Assembly: GCF_014646195.1 (NCBI RefSeq)
Contig: NZ_BMMZ01000008.1
Coordinates: forward strand, 1-64,000
Source: Microlunatus endophyticus
GTDB taxonomy: Bacteria; Actinomycetota; Actinomycetes; Propionibacteriales; Propionibacteriaceae
Length of the DNA: 64,000 bases
Reading direction: 5' to 3'
Below, piece by piece: positions 7,792 to 14,643 of the stretch (its first letter is position 1; each line of letters begins with the position of its first letter). The notes beneath the pieces are model-generated. The model was not told the origin of the DNA, did no database searches, and was given only the letters and a program-made list of their open reading frames with translations. The translations under genes and the position numbers were made by a program.

Positions 7792-8322
7792 CTACGCAGA
7801 AGTGAGAGCTCTGGACGCTCTAAATACGAACCGCCGGTTACCGTCGTCACTAGGCGCGATCTCAGAGAAGCCCGCAGTCGTCATGACCCGTGCGGAGGCA
7901 GCGTTGGTCTGGTGACACTCGCCCCAGAAGCTTTCGATCCCGAATCGGCGCCGGCAGCCGTCGACCGCTCCGGCCAACGCCTCGGCGGCGTAGCCGTTCC
8001 CACGATGCCCCGGATGCACGGCGTACCCGAAATCCCAATCAGCCACACCTCGGCTGCTCGCGCCGAGTCCAAGCCAGCCGACAACAACGCCGTCCTCCTT
8101 GCGAGCCAACGTCAACTGCACCGAGCTTGGACTGCTCTGCCGACGGTCATCAGCGGCTCGGACGATCTGCGTGAGCCACTCCTGTACACTGGCCGGATCT
8201 CGCGGACCGTAGTCGGCCATGAACTGAGCCACCGCGGCGTCGGTCCACATTTCGGTTAACGGCTGGCGATCTGTCATCCGCGGATCGCGCAGGTTCAGGC
8301 GTGATGTCTCGAACGGCTGCAC
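7792..8322 (-). CDS. GNAT-family N-acetyltransferase (RimJ/RimL-like)
   Basis: The 176-residue protein reads VQPFETSRLNLRDPRMTD at the N-terminus, then a DFGYAVHPGHRGNGYAAEAL acetyl-CoA-binding motif (Q/RxxGxG/A as HRGNGYA) and SFWGECHQTNAASARVM, typical of RimJ/L-type transferases that acetylate protein N-termini or small amines. The GTG at 8322 is chosen at the family's usual first strand; a CAGACT hexamer ends six bases upstream. The gene is bracketed by direct copies of CTGCCCGCAAGCGGTTC, as if inserted as a unit. Confidence 0.8.
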   Translation of the reverse strand: MQPFETSRLNLRDPRMTDRQPLTEMWTDAAVAQFMADYGPRDPASVQEWLTQIVRAADDRRQSSPSSVQLTLARKEDGVVVGWLGLGASSRGVADWDFGYAVHPGHRGNGYAAEALAGAVDGCRRRFGIESFWGECHQTNAASARVMTTAGFSEIAPSDDGNRRFVFRASRALTSA

Positions 8323-8378
8323 CCGATGAGTCTGTCCAGCACATCGCCCGTCAGGCAAGGTAATTCGGTCAGTAAGCC

Positions 8379-8500
8379 CTGCCCGCAAGCGGTTCGGCAG
8401 CCGACGACGGCCACAGCCGCGCAAAGCAGCCCGTGCCGGCAAACCCTCCGGGCCACCTCATGAGCGCGCCGGCGGTGTCCGCTGGGGATCGATGAGCACG
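8379..8500 (+). repeat. Composite intergenic element, second copy
   Basis: CTGCCCGCAAGCGGTTC at 8379-8395 is followed after about 75 bases by CGGTGTCCGCTGGGGATC, identical over 18 bases to the element at about 6430-6447, and then by a degenerate GACCGGGC half (GATGAGCACG). It ends 17 bp before the next gene. Confidence 0.6.
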
Positions 8501-8517
8501 TCCAATATCCTCACTGC

Positions 8518-9039
8518 ATGGTGGTCGTGACCGTTCCACTGCCTCAGTACGGCGTCGTCGCCAACGAGCCTGATCACGCCGAGATCGGCCAGCTGGTCGA
8601 CGATGCCATCCGCGAGCACTTCGCGGGGAGGAAGATCGTTGCCCGGGGACTCAGCGTCGACGATCATCCCAACCACACTGTCGACGACCTGATCAACATC
8701 ATCCTGACGACGGGAACTGATCGATACGATCCCAACCGCACCGGAGACCGCTACGCCAACATCAGCGGAAAGCACATCGACTTGTTCGGCTTCCGAAGAA
8801 CCGTCACGCCGCGGATGAATCTCTTCGCCAACCTCAGCTGGGGCTTCTATCACGGCTCCATCGAGGTCCGCGGACACCCGACACGGCTCGACATCGTGAC
8901 GGTTTACGACGCCAGCCAACTCCGTGCCGTGCTGCACCAATACGAGGGACGCTCCGACCGCAAACGCGACGGCTTCCGGTTCGCCGACCCCCACCATGCG
9001 GCCGACGCCGTCCTGGGCGTCGTCAAGCTGGACCGCTGA
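8518..9039 (+). CDS. Hypothetical protein (173 aa)
   Basis: A soluble protein with repeated DDHPNHTVDDL and RYDPNRTGDRYANISGKHIDLFG segments; no family was recognised. The ATG follows TATCCT (8506-8511) by six bases with no Shine-Dalgarno, so it is probably leaderless. It is a single-gene unit with repeat elements immediately upstream and downstream (9041-9055). Confidence 0.6.
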   Translation: MVVVTVPLPQYGVVANEPDHAEIGQLVDDAIREHFAGRKIVARGLSVDDHPNHTVDDLINIILTTGTDRYDPNRTGDRYANISGKHIDLFGFRRTVTPRMNLFANLSWGFYHGSIEVRGHPTRLDIVTVYDASQLRAVLHQYEGRSDRKRDGFRFADPHHAADAVLGVVKLDR

Positions 9040-9040
9040 G

Positions 9041-9055
9041 GATCCACGACCGGGC
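9041..9055 (+). repeat. GACCGGGC-family element
   Basis: GATCCACGACCGGGC directly follows the stop codon of the gene at 8518-9039. Confidence 0.65.
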
Positions 9056-9137
9056 GATGTCGGGCCAGCTCCCCCTTCGGAAGTCAACGTCACCGTCGCT
9101 GCTGCCAGTTCGGGACGGCCGCTGATAGCTTCCGGAC

Positions 9138-9557
9138 ATGCTCCTTGAAGACGACGCCGTCGACGCAGTGGCCGAGTTCATCACGGAGCACGGCTGGACC
9201 ATTGAATCGATCGCTCACGCCACAGAACACGGTGACGACATTGTCGCCACCAAAGGCAACGAAGTGTTGAGAGTCGAAGCGAAAGGGTCCGGCAGCTCGC
9301 GTGGGCACAGCGCTCGATTCGGAAAGACGTTTACCAGCGGCCAGGTACATACCCACGTCGCAGTGGCGGTGCTGCGTGCGATGACCTGGGTGTCGCAATC
9401 GCAATCGACCCGGGCAGCAATGGCCCTGCCCGACGACCAGGCCCACCGGTCCCGAATCGAGAGAGTCGACGCGTCCCTTCGGCGCCTCCACATCGGAGTC
9501 TTCTGGGTCACAGAAGGCCGTGCCGTCTCCGTCGATGCACCCTGGCGCCTCGACTGA
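9138..9557 (+). CDS. PD-(D/E)XK nuclease-like protein
   Basis: The 139-residue protein has HGDDIVATKGNEVLRVEAKG near residues 31-50, the D...E-x-K core of restriction-endonuclease-like folds (compare the GxDI...xEVKG pattern of DUF3883-type nucleases). The remainder is a compact alpha/beta domain. The ATG follows TAGCTT (9126-9131) by six bases, so it is probably leaderless. No methyltransferase or other restriction partner is adjacent. It could be a small DNA-repair, restriction or mobile-element nuclease; activity is an inference. Confidence 0.55.
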   Translation: MLLEDDAVDAVAEFITEHGWTIESIAHATEHGDDIVATKGNEVLRVEAKGSGSSRGHSARFGKTFTSGQVHTHVAVAVLRAMTWVSQSQSTRAAMALPDDQAHRSRIERVDASLRRLHIGVFWVTEGRAVSVDAPWRLD

Positions 9558-9733
9558 ACACCATCGACCGCCTGGGATCCTCTATCGAGACTCTTCAGGG
9601 GGCGGCGTTGCATTCCCGCTCCGCCCAAATTGAGTCGAGTGGACTCTACTTTGTGTAGCAGACGGTTGACGGCTCCATCACCGACCGATTGTGTTGCTCG
9701 AACAACGGCGTTCGGCGATACGGAGATCTCGCG

Positions 9734-10990
9734 ATGGCATCTCAACCAGATGCGACGGATTCCAGCGTCGCAGTTCGGAACTTTCGGCTGTTCTGGACGA
9801 GTGAGACGCTGACTACGTTGACGGCAACCGTCTCTGGATTGGCGGTGCCGTTGGTCGCGGTCACAAGGTTGCACGCCTCGGTTCTGCAAATAGGCCTGCT
9901 GTCTGCGTTGGGCCAGATCACCTTTGTCCTCGTCGCCCTTCCAGCCGGGGCACTGGCCGACCGATCACGACACCGGCGAGCGATGATCGGCAGCAACCTG
10001 GTCCGGGCGCTCATCGTAGCCACGATTCCGATCGCCGCGATAGCCGGTGTCCTGCACCTGTGGATCCTCTACGCGGTCGAGGTCGCGCTGGCGCTCCTGC
10101 AGAGTTTCTACGAGCCGGCCTGGCACGCCTTCCTGCCCACACTCGTCAGCTCCGACCGACTCGTCGCGTCCAATGGCAAACTACAAACCACCACCACAGC
10201 CACCGACCTCGGCGGCAAAGGCTTCGCCGGGCTACTCATCCAACTCGTCGGCGCCCCGTTGGCGGTCATCGTGAACGCGATCGGGTTCGCTCTTTCCGCT
10301 GTCGCGCTGACAGCGATACGCCAGGACGAACCCCGCCCGGAGAAGACCATCGACAGCCTGCCACACCAGATCACCGAAGGAATCGCCCAGGTGCTAGGAA
10401 GACCCGTGCTCCGTACTATGGCGATCTTCCTGGTCGGCGCAGGCGGCGGACTCAGCGCCTACTACGCCCTCTCCACCGTCTTCCTGGCCCGCACCGTCGG
10501 CCTCCCCGCCAGCGCCATCGGCTGGGTCTTCGCGGGCGGTGGGATCGGCGGCGTCATCGGTGGCCTCCTCACCCCAAGGGCAGCAGACCGACTGGGCAAC
10601 GGCCGACTCCTACGGCTCTGCACCGCGGTCACCCTCCCGTTCGGCCTGCTTATCCCGCTGACCCAGCCCGGGTGGGGCGTCCTGCTCTACATCGCCGGCG
10701 GGGCAATGGTCGGGGCCGGCGTCGCCGCCTACAACGTGTTATCGCTCAGCCTCACTCAGACCATCTGTCCGCCCGAACTCCTCGGCCGAGCCTTCTCCGT
10801 CATCCGCCTCATCGTCCTTGGTGCCTCCGCGGTTGGCAGCACCCTCGCCGGACTACTCGGCACCTGGCTCGGCACCCGACTCGCGCTCCTGGTGATCATG
10901 GGCGCCCTCCTGCTCATCCCACTATCGCTGCTCCTGGCCAAGACACTCCGAGGTGACTTCGGCACCCCACCCATCGAGCAGACACCATGA
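9734..10990 (+). CDS. MFS exporter
   Basis: The 418-residue protein has about 12 membrane helices and the motif-A-like loop LPAGALADRSRHRRAM after helix 2, as in Bmr/TetA-type drug exporters; helix-rich glycine segments (GGGIGGVIGGLLTPRAADRLG) start the second half. The ATG at 9734 has GGAG at 9722 and removes 15 non-conserved residues. The stop overlaps the next gene's ATG (ATGA), so it is co-translated with an acetyltransferase, a common drug-resistance pairing. The substrate is unknown. Confidence 0.85.
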   Translation: MASQPDATDSSVAVRNFRLFWTSETLTTLTATVSGLAVPLVAVTRLHASVLQIGLLSALGQITFVLVALPAGALADRSRHRRAMIGSNLVRALIVATIPIAAIAGVLHLWILYAVEVALALLQSFYEPAWHAFLPTLVSSDRLVASNGKLQTTTTATDLGGKGFAGLLIQLVGAPLAVIVNAIGFALSAVALTAIRQDEPRPEKTIDSLPHQITEGIAQVLGRPVLRTMAIFLVGAGGGLSAYYALSTVFLARTVGLPASAIGWVFAGGGIGGVIGGLLTPRAADRLGNGRLLRLCTAVTLPFGLLIPLTQPGWGVLLYIAGGAMVGAGVAAYNVLSLSLTQTICPPELLGRAFSVIRLIVLGASAVGSTLAGLLGTWLGTRLALLVIMGALLLIPLSLLLAKTLRGDFGTPPIEQTP

Positions 10991-11451
10991 ACCAACTCCG
11001 GATCCGCATCCTCCAAAGTTCTGACCTGCCGGTGCTAGCGGCGCTCCGATGTAGTCACGCCGAGGAGCAGAAGGGACTCTCGGCAGCTTCGGATTTGCAG
11101 TTCGGTGACCGCTTCAGTGAGTGGTACCGCAACACCGCCGCAGTCAGCCGCTGGCAGGTTGCCGATACCGGCGTGGCGCTTGTCGGCCTGCTCCACATGT
11201 TCACCCACTTCCGGATGCCGATGCCCACCTATGATTCCGGCGGCTGGGGCTATGTCAGCTTGCTCTACGTCCAGCCAGAGCATCGCGGCACCGGCATCGG
11301 CGGCCGACTTCTTCGAACCATCGAGCAGGACGCACTTAGCCTGGGATTCTCCAAGTTGCTGCTGAACCCGACCGACAAGGCCATCCCGCTGTACCGGCGC
11401 TGTGGCTATCGTCCGGCCGACTCCTATATGGTCCACGACCTCGGCAACTAA
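10987..11451 (+). CDS. GNAT-family N-acetyltransferase
   Basis: The 154-residue protein has VSLLYVQPEHRGTGIGGRLLRTIE (motif A, R-G-T-G-I-G) and KAIPLYRRCGYRPADSYMV (C-terminal YxxxGF/Y-like motif), a classical single-domain GNAT. It starts in the ATGA overlap with the MFS gene. It may acetylate the compound exported by the MFS protein or act independently. The intergenic repeat begins at the base after its stop. Confidence 0.85.
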   Translation: MNQLRIRILQSSDLPVLAALRCSHAEEQKGLSAASDLQFGDRFSEWYRNTAAVSRWQVADTGVALVGLLHMFTHFRMPMPTYDSGGWGYVSLLYVQPEHRGTGIGGRLLRTIEQDALSLGFSKLLLNPTDKAIPLYRRCGYRPADSYMVHDLGN

Positions 11452-11461
11452 CTGCCCGCAA

Positions 11462-11528
11462 CTGCCCGCAAGACCTTCCGCTGCCGGACGCCAAAGTCAC
11501 GACCAGGCATCTTCACCGCAAGCCGATC
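11462..11528 (+). repeat. 66-bp intergenic repeat, copy B
   Basis: Matches 7681-7746. The first ten bases are tandemly duplicated (actgcccgca twice, 11451-11470). It runs directly into copy 2 of the 69-bp repeat. Confidence 0.75.
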
Positions 11529-11595
11529 CTCTACAGAGAGGGCCCTCCCGTGGAAACGTCAGGACTGACGCCGGCCCCTGTGTCACAAGGGATCC
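11527..11595 (+). repeat. 69-bp direct repeat, copy 2
   Basis: 66/69 identical to 1187-1255. It is followed by TTGACCGGGC (11596-11605), the shared family core. Confidence 0.85.
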
Positions 11596-11612
11596 TTGAC
11601 CGGGCTTGACTG

Positions 11613-12375
11613 TCAACCGGAACCGTCGCGGCCAAGCTTGTGCTCTAGCCATGCTGCTGTCGGATGGTGAGTGGCCTCCAACGCAGCAAGCACCTCTGCA
11701 AGGTCGTAGGCAGCTTCCATGTGCTCAATCCGGTAGCCAGTCTCGTCCGCGTCGACCATTGTCCAGGTTGCACCTCGAGGCTTGGTGGGCAGACTCACAC
11801 TGCCGACATTGATCAACCTGACCCCAGCAAGAGTGCGGTCAGCCGGGACATGGGTGTGGCCAGTGAGCACCAGGTCGGCATCGCACTCGGCAAAACCCCG
11901 CTCCGCGAGCTGCGCATCGGATGCCTCGACCGTCAGGCCCGGACCATCATCTCGTCCCGGCGAGGCGTGGACCAGCAGCACTCGCGTGCCGTGGGGAAGC
12001 CAATACCGCGACTCCAGCGGGGGGTCGGCCAACCAGTCACGGTGGCCGGCGACGGAGATGCAGCCGCGAGTCCAAGGCGTGCGCCGCTGACGCGTCCACC
12101 AGCGCGGCGACCTCCTGAGGTGTGCTCGGCTGATCAATCGCAGGGATCATGCCGCGAAGATCACCCTTCAACACGTACCGGTCCGTGTTGCCTCGTACCG
12201 CCGTCAGGTGCGGCAGCGACCGCAACAACCCCAAAGCCTCGGCCGGCTGCGGACCGTTGGCCACCAGATCGCCAACTACCCAGAACGCGTCAACAGCCGC
12301 TAATTGAGCCGCCGCAACCACCGCTCGCAACGCGACGGTGTTGCCATGCACGTCAGAGAAGACAGCAACAAGCAC
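11613..12375 (-). pseudogene. Calcineurin-like metallophosphoesterase (YfcE-type) with a frameshift
   Basis: All metal-site motifs are present but in two frames. The N-terminal frame from ATG 12375 has VAVFSDVHGN, VVGDLVANGP and VRGNTDRYVL; the C-terminal frame has RVLLVHASPGRDDGP and DLVLTGHTHVPADR and ends at 11613. The frames swap between about 12045 and 12085, after HALDSR and before AGHRDWL. Reconstructed length is about 250 residues, normal for the family, so one indel is the only visible defect. The intact protein would hydrolyse phosphodiesters or phosphomonoesters; the break is either pseudogenisation or a sequence error. Confidence 0.75.
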
Positions 12376-12404
12376 AGCTCGACCCTAGTAGTCACCCCGC
12401 AGGG

Positions 12405-12423
12405 GACGGATCGATGACCGGGC
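12405..12423 (+). repeat. GACCGGGC-family element
   Basis: GGATCGATGACCGGGCAC (core 12415-12423) lies between the phosphoesterase pseudogene and the next minus-strand gene. Confidence 0.65.
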
Positions 12424-12478
12424 ACCCGCCGAACTTTGGAGGTCGAACGGCATCGTTTGATCTACCCGGCTTCGTTCC

Positions 12479-13081
12479 TCAGTCAGAGGGTGCCAGGCGC
12501 GTCAAGACCTCTCCATCCTCGTCGAGGAACTCGATAGATGCGGCGCCCCCCGCAGTGACCTTCAGTCGCAGCCGAGACCGCCCCTCACCGTCCCGCAGAT
12601 CCACCACCGCATCACCATCCTTGACACCGGCGAACATCCGGCGACGCCCGAAAGCGCCATCAGACTGCATCTGATCAAGCACCTGATCACCGTCAGATCG
12701 CTGACGCAGCTCCTCAACCATACGGATCTGCTCAGCCATCGGAGTGTCGGGAACCTCGTTGACCACCAAACCGGCAGTCATCGATGATCCGGTGGTGTGT
12801 CCGATGACCTGCACCACCTGATCTTGCTCGTAGGCATCGAAGGACAGTGCACCTCCAGACTCACCCTCCTTCCCGGCGAAGACAAGACCGCCGTTCTCGG
12901 TCTCCTCATCGCTGTAGAAGATCATCCCGGCTTCGGAACGGTGTGGACGGAACTCTTCACCCCGGATGATCGCTCCCGGAAGTCGGGCGCTATTGGCCAA
13001 GACGTAGCGCAACCGACCATCCGGCTCACGCAGATTGATCCGTTGCACATTGATCTCATCAAAATCCTGAACTTCAGCCAT
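12479..13081 (-). CDS. Hypothetical protein (200 aa)
   Basis: The protein begins AEVQDFDEINVQRINLREPDGRL; it has FYSDEETENGGLVFAG in the middle and a C-terminal RLRLKVTAGGAASIEFLDEDGEV beta-rich segment. It looks like an extended beta-repeat protein of unknown family. The ATG at 13081 is preferred over an upstream ATG (13282) because TAGGTT lies seven bases before it and the upstream part has repeat-derived, non-conserved sequence. Repeat copies sit about 65-80 bp upstream. Confidence 0.65.
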   Translation of the reverse strand: MAEVQDFDEINVQRINLREPDGRLRYVLANSARLPGAIIRGEEFRPHRSEAGMIFYSDEETENGGLVFAGKEGESGGALSFDAYEQDQVVQVIGHTTGSSMTAGLVVNEVPDTPMAEQIRMVEELRQRSDGDQVLDQMQSDGAFGRRRMFAGVKDGDAVVDLRDGEGRSRLRLKVTAGGAASIEFLDEDGEVLTRLAPSD

Positions 13082-13145
13082 GACCGCAAACCTACGGCGA
13101 CAACGGCCAACTACTCGCCCGCTCGGTTCATTCGCAGGACTCCGG

Positions 13146-13192
13146 CTGTCCGCAAGACGTTCGCGCCCGGTGATCGTCCCATCACCGGGCAG
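13146..13192. repeat. Repeat cluster with two opposing GACCGGGC-type cores
   Basis: CTGTCCGCAAGACGTTC (13146-13162) is followed by CGCCCGGTGATC and ATCACCGGGC facing each other. This is the rightmost member of the family; none was seen beyond 13.2 kb except isolated chance matches. Confidence 0.55.
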
Positions 13193-13326
13193 CCATGTCA
13201 GGTGCGTCCAGGGCGTAATCTCCAGGGTGCCCGGATGACCCGCCCGGTGAGAGCGCCAGGTCAGGTGCCTCATCTGCAACACCCCCAGCCGGCCGCGTAC
13301 AACTTCAGACCGCCTGCCTATATGGG

Positions 13327-14433
13327 TCAGGACTCCCGCCGCATCGGCCGTCGATCGTTGTCCGGCTCGTGAGCCAGCGGGAGAATCCGGTCAAGATCAG
13401 GTTCGGACCCCAGTCGTGTGATCGCGCGCGGAGCCAGGACTTCCGAGTGGTTGAACAGTCGCCGGGCCATCTCCTCCACACCCAGTCCGCTCAGTGGAGC
13501 GCTGAGGTCCGGTTGGTGCAGGTCGTGGCGTTGCATTTGGACATAGCGCCCTGTTAACTCCCGTTGCAAACCTCCATCAAGCGCCGACCAGTCTGAGTTG
13601 GTCCGATCCACGGGTTGGTCCGACGTATCGAGCCATTCGGCGCGTGCAGTCTCGTCCATGTTGTTCCATGCTTCGCTGAGGCGATGTGCAAGCCTGGCGT
13701 AGACAGCAGTTGGCGATGGAATGGCCTGCGTGTCGCCATCGACCTGCTGCAACTCGCGCGTGCGAAGTTCCAGAGCGGCCAGCGACAAACCATCGGAGCT
13801 GATGATCTGACGGATTTCGTGTGCTGTCAGGGCGAGGACGATTTGATCGTCGTCGGCGCGGACATCTACTTCGAGCGGGTGACGAGCTCGAACGGCTCGG
13901 TCGACGAGATCGTCGTAGCAGTGTTCGTACCAGTGGCGGATGACGTGGACGCGCAGCTCGTCGCCGTCAAAGCGGTCTTCGGGTGCGTGGTGGATCGCTC
14001 GGACGGCGCCAGCGTGATGAAGTCGCTCTGCAATGCTCGCTACCGCGCGGGCGGCGTCACTGACTGCGATCATCTCGGCGCTGCGGACCGCGAGGGCCGC
14101 TTGTGCCCCGGCAGCGTTGGGTCGCAGTTCTTCAAGCAGGGACGCAGTTTCCTTCCGATCCGAAAGATCGATCACTTCACTGGGCTGGCTCAAACTCGAG
14201 CGCAGCGTGTTTATGTAGACGTGGAGGTACCAGTCACGCAGCAATCTGCCGGCGCGGTTGTAACTGATCGTTCCGGAGTCGTCATCGATCATGCTGATCT
14301 TGAAGACCGTACGGGATCGTTCGCGCCCTGCCTCGACTGCTTGGCGGCGAAGGGTGTCGAGGTCATCGGCCGCCTGGCGTTGTGCCTCTTCGCGGGTTGC
14401 GCGGGTGATGGTCTGGGCGACGAGTTGATCCAT
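13327..14433 (-). CDS. Uncharacterised protein of the mobile-element operon (368 aa)
   Basis: A largely helical, charged protein: the N-terminus reads TITRATREEAQRQAADDLDT, followed by a long central helical region and RHWYEHCYDDLVDRAVRARH. No catalytic motif was recognised. It is the last gene of the minus-strand operon traA - small - ArdC/primase - small - this gene, with only 3 bp to the gene upstream. A role in element transfer or maintenance is inferred from position only. Confidence 0.65.
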   Translation of the reverse strand: MDQLVAQTITRATREEAQRQAADDLDTLRRQAVEAGRERSRTVFKISMIDDDSGTISYNRAGRLLRDWYLHVYINTLRSSLSQPSEVIDLSDRKETASLLEELRPNAAGAQAALAVRSAEMIAVSDAARAVASIAERLHHAGAVRAIHHAPEDRFDGDELRVHVIRHWYEHCYDDLVDRAVRARHPLEVDVRADDDQIVLALTAHEIRQIISSDGLSLAALELRTRELQQVDGDTQAIPSPTAVYARLAHRLSEAWNNMDETARAEWLDTSDQPVDRTNSDWSALDGGLQRELTGRYVQMQRHDLHQPDLSAPLSGLGVEEMARRLFNHSEVLAPRAITRLGSEPDLDRILPLAHEPDNDRRPMRRES

Positions 14434-14436
14434 CGG

Positions 14437-14634
14437 TCATCCCTGAATCTGATCAATGGCGATGCCGAACCGGGTGGGGATCTCGGCATCGGTGAGTTGG
14501 CGTTGCAGATCACGAAGTGCCGTGTCGCGATCCGCACGGGCGCTGGCCGCCCGCCGCCGGAGCACCGCCTCAGGATCCCACGGGGGTATCCGGAAGCCCG
14601 AGCCTTTGGGCTCGTCGGATGTTGGTTCTGCCAT
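14437..14634 (-). CDS. Small charged protein of the mobile-element operon (65 aa)
   Basis: MAEPTSDEPKGSGFRIPPWD followed by an Arg/Ala-rich helix (EAVLRRRAASARADRDTAL). Length and spacing (9 bp after the ArdC-primase stop, 3 bp before the next gene) support a real operon gene. It may be an accessory DNA-binding or adaptor protein; the function is unknown. Confidence 0.55.
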   Translation of the reverse strand: MAEPTSDEPKGSGFRIPPWDPEAVLRRRAASARADRDTALRDLQRQLTDAEIPTRFGIAIDQIQG

Positions 14635-14643
14635 GGTCGCGTC

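Noticed and set aside
352..13192. Classical integron cassette array
   Set aside because: No attC core (GTTRRRY/RYYYAAC) and no IntI-type integrase seen; genes lie on both strands. Retained only as a cassette-like layout.
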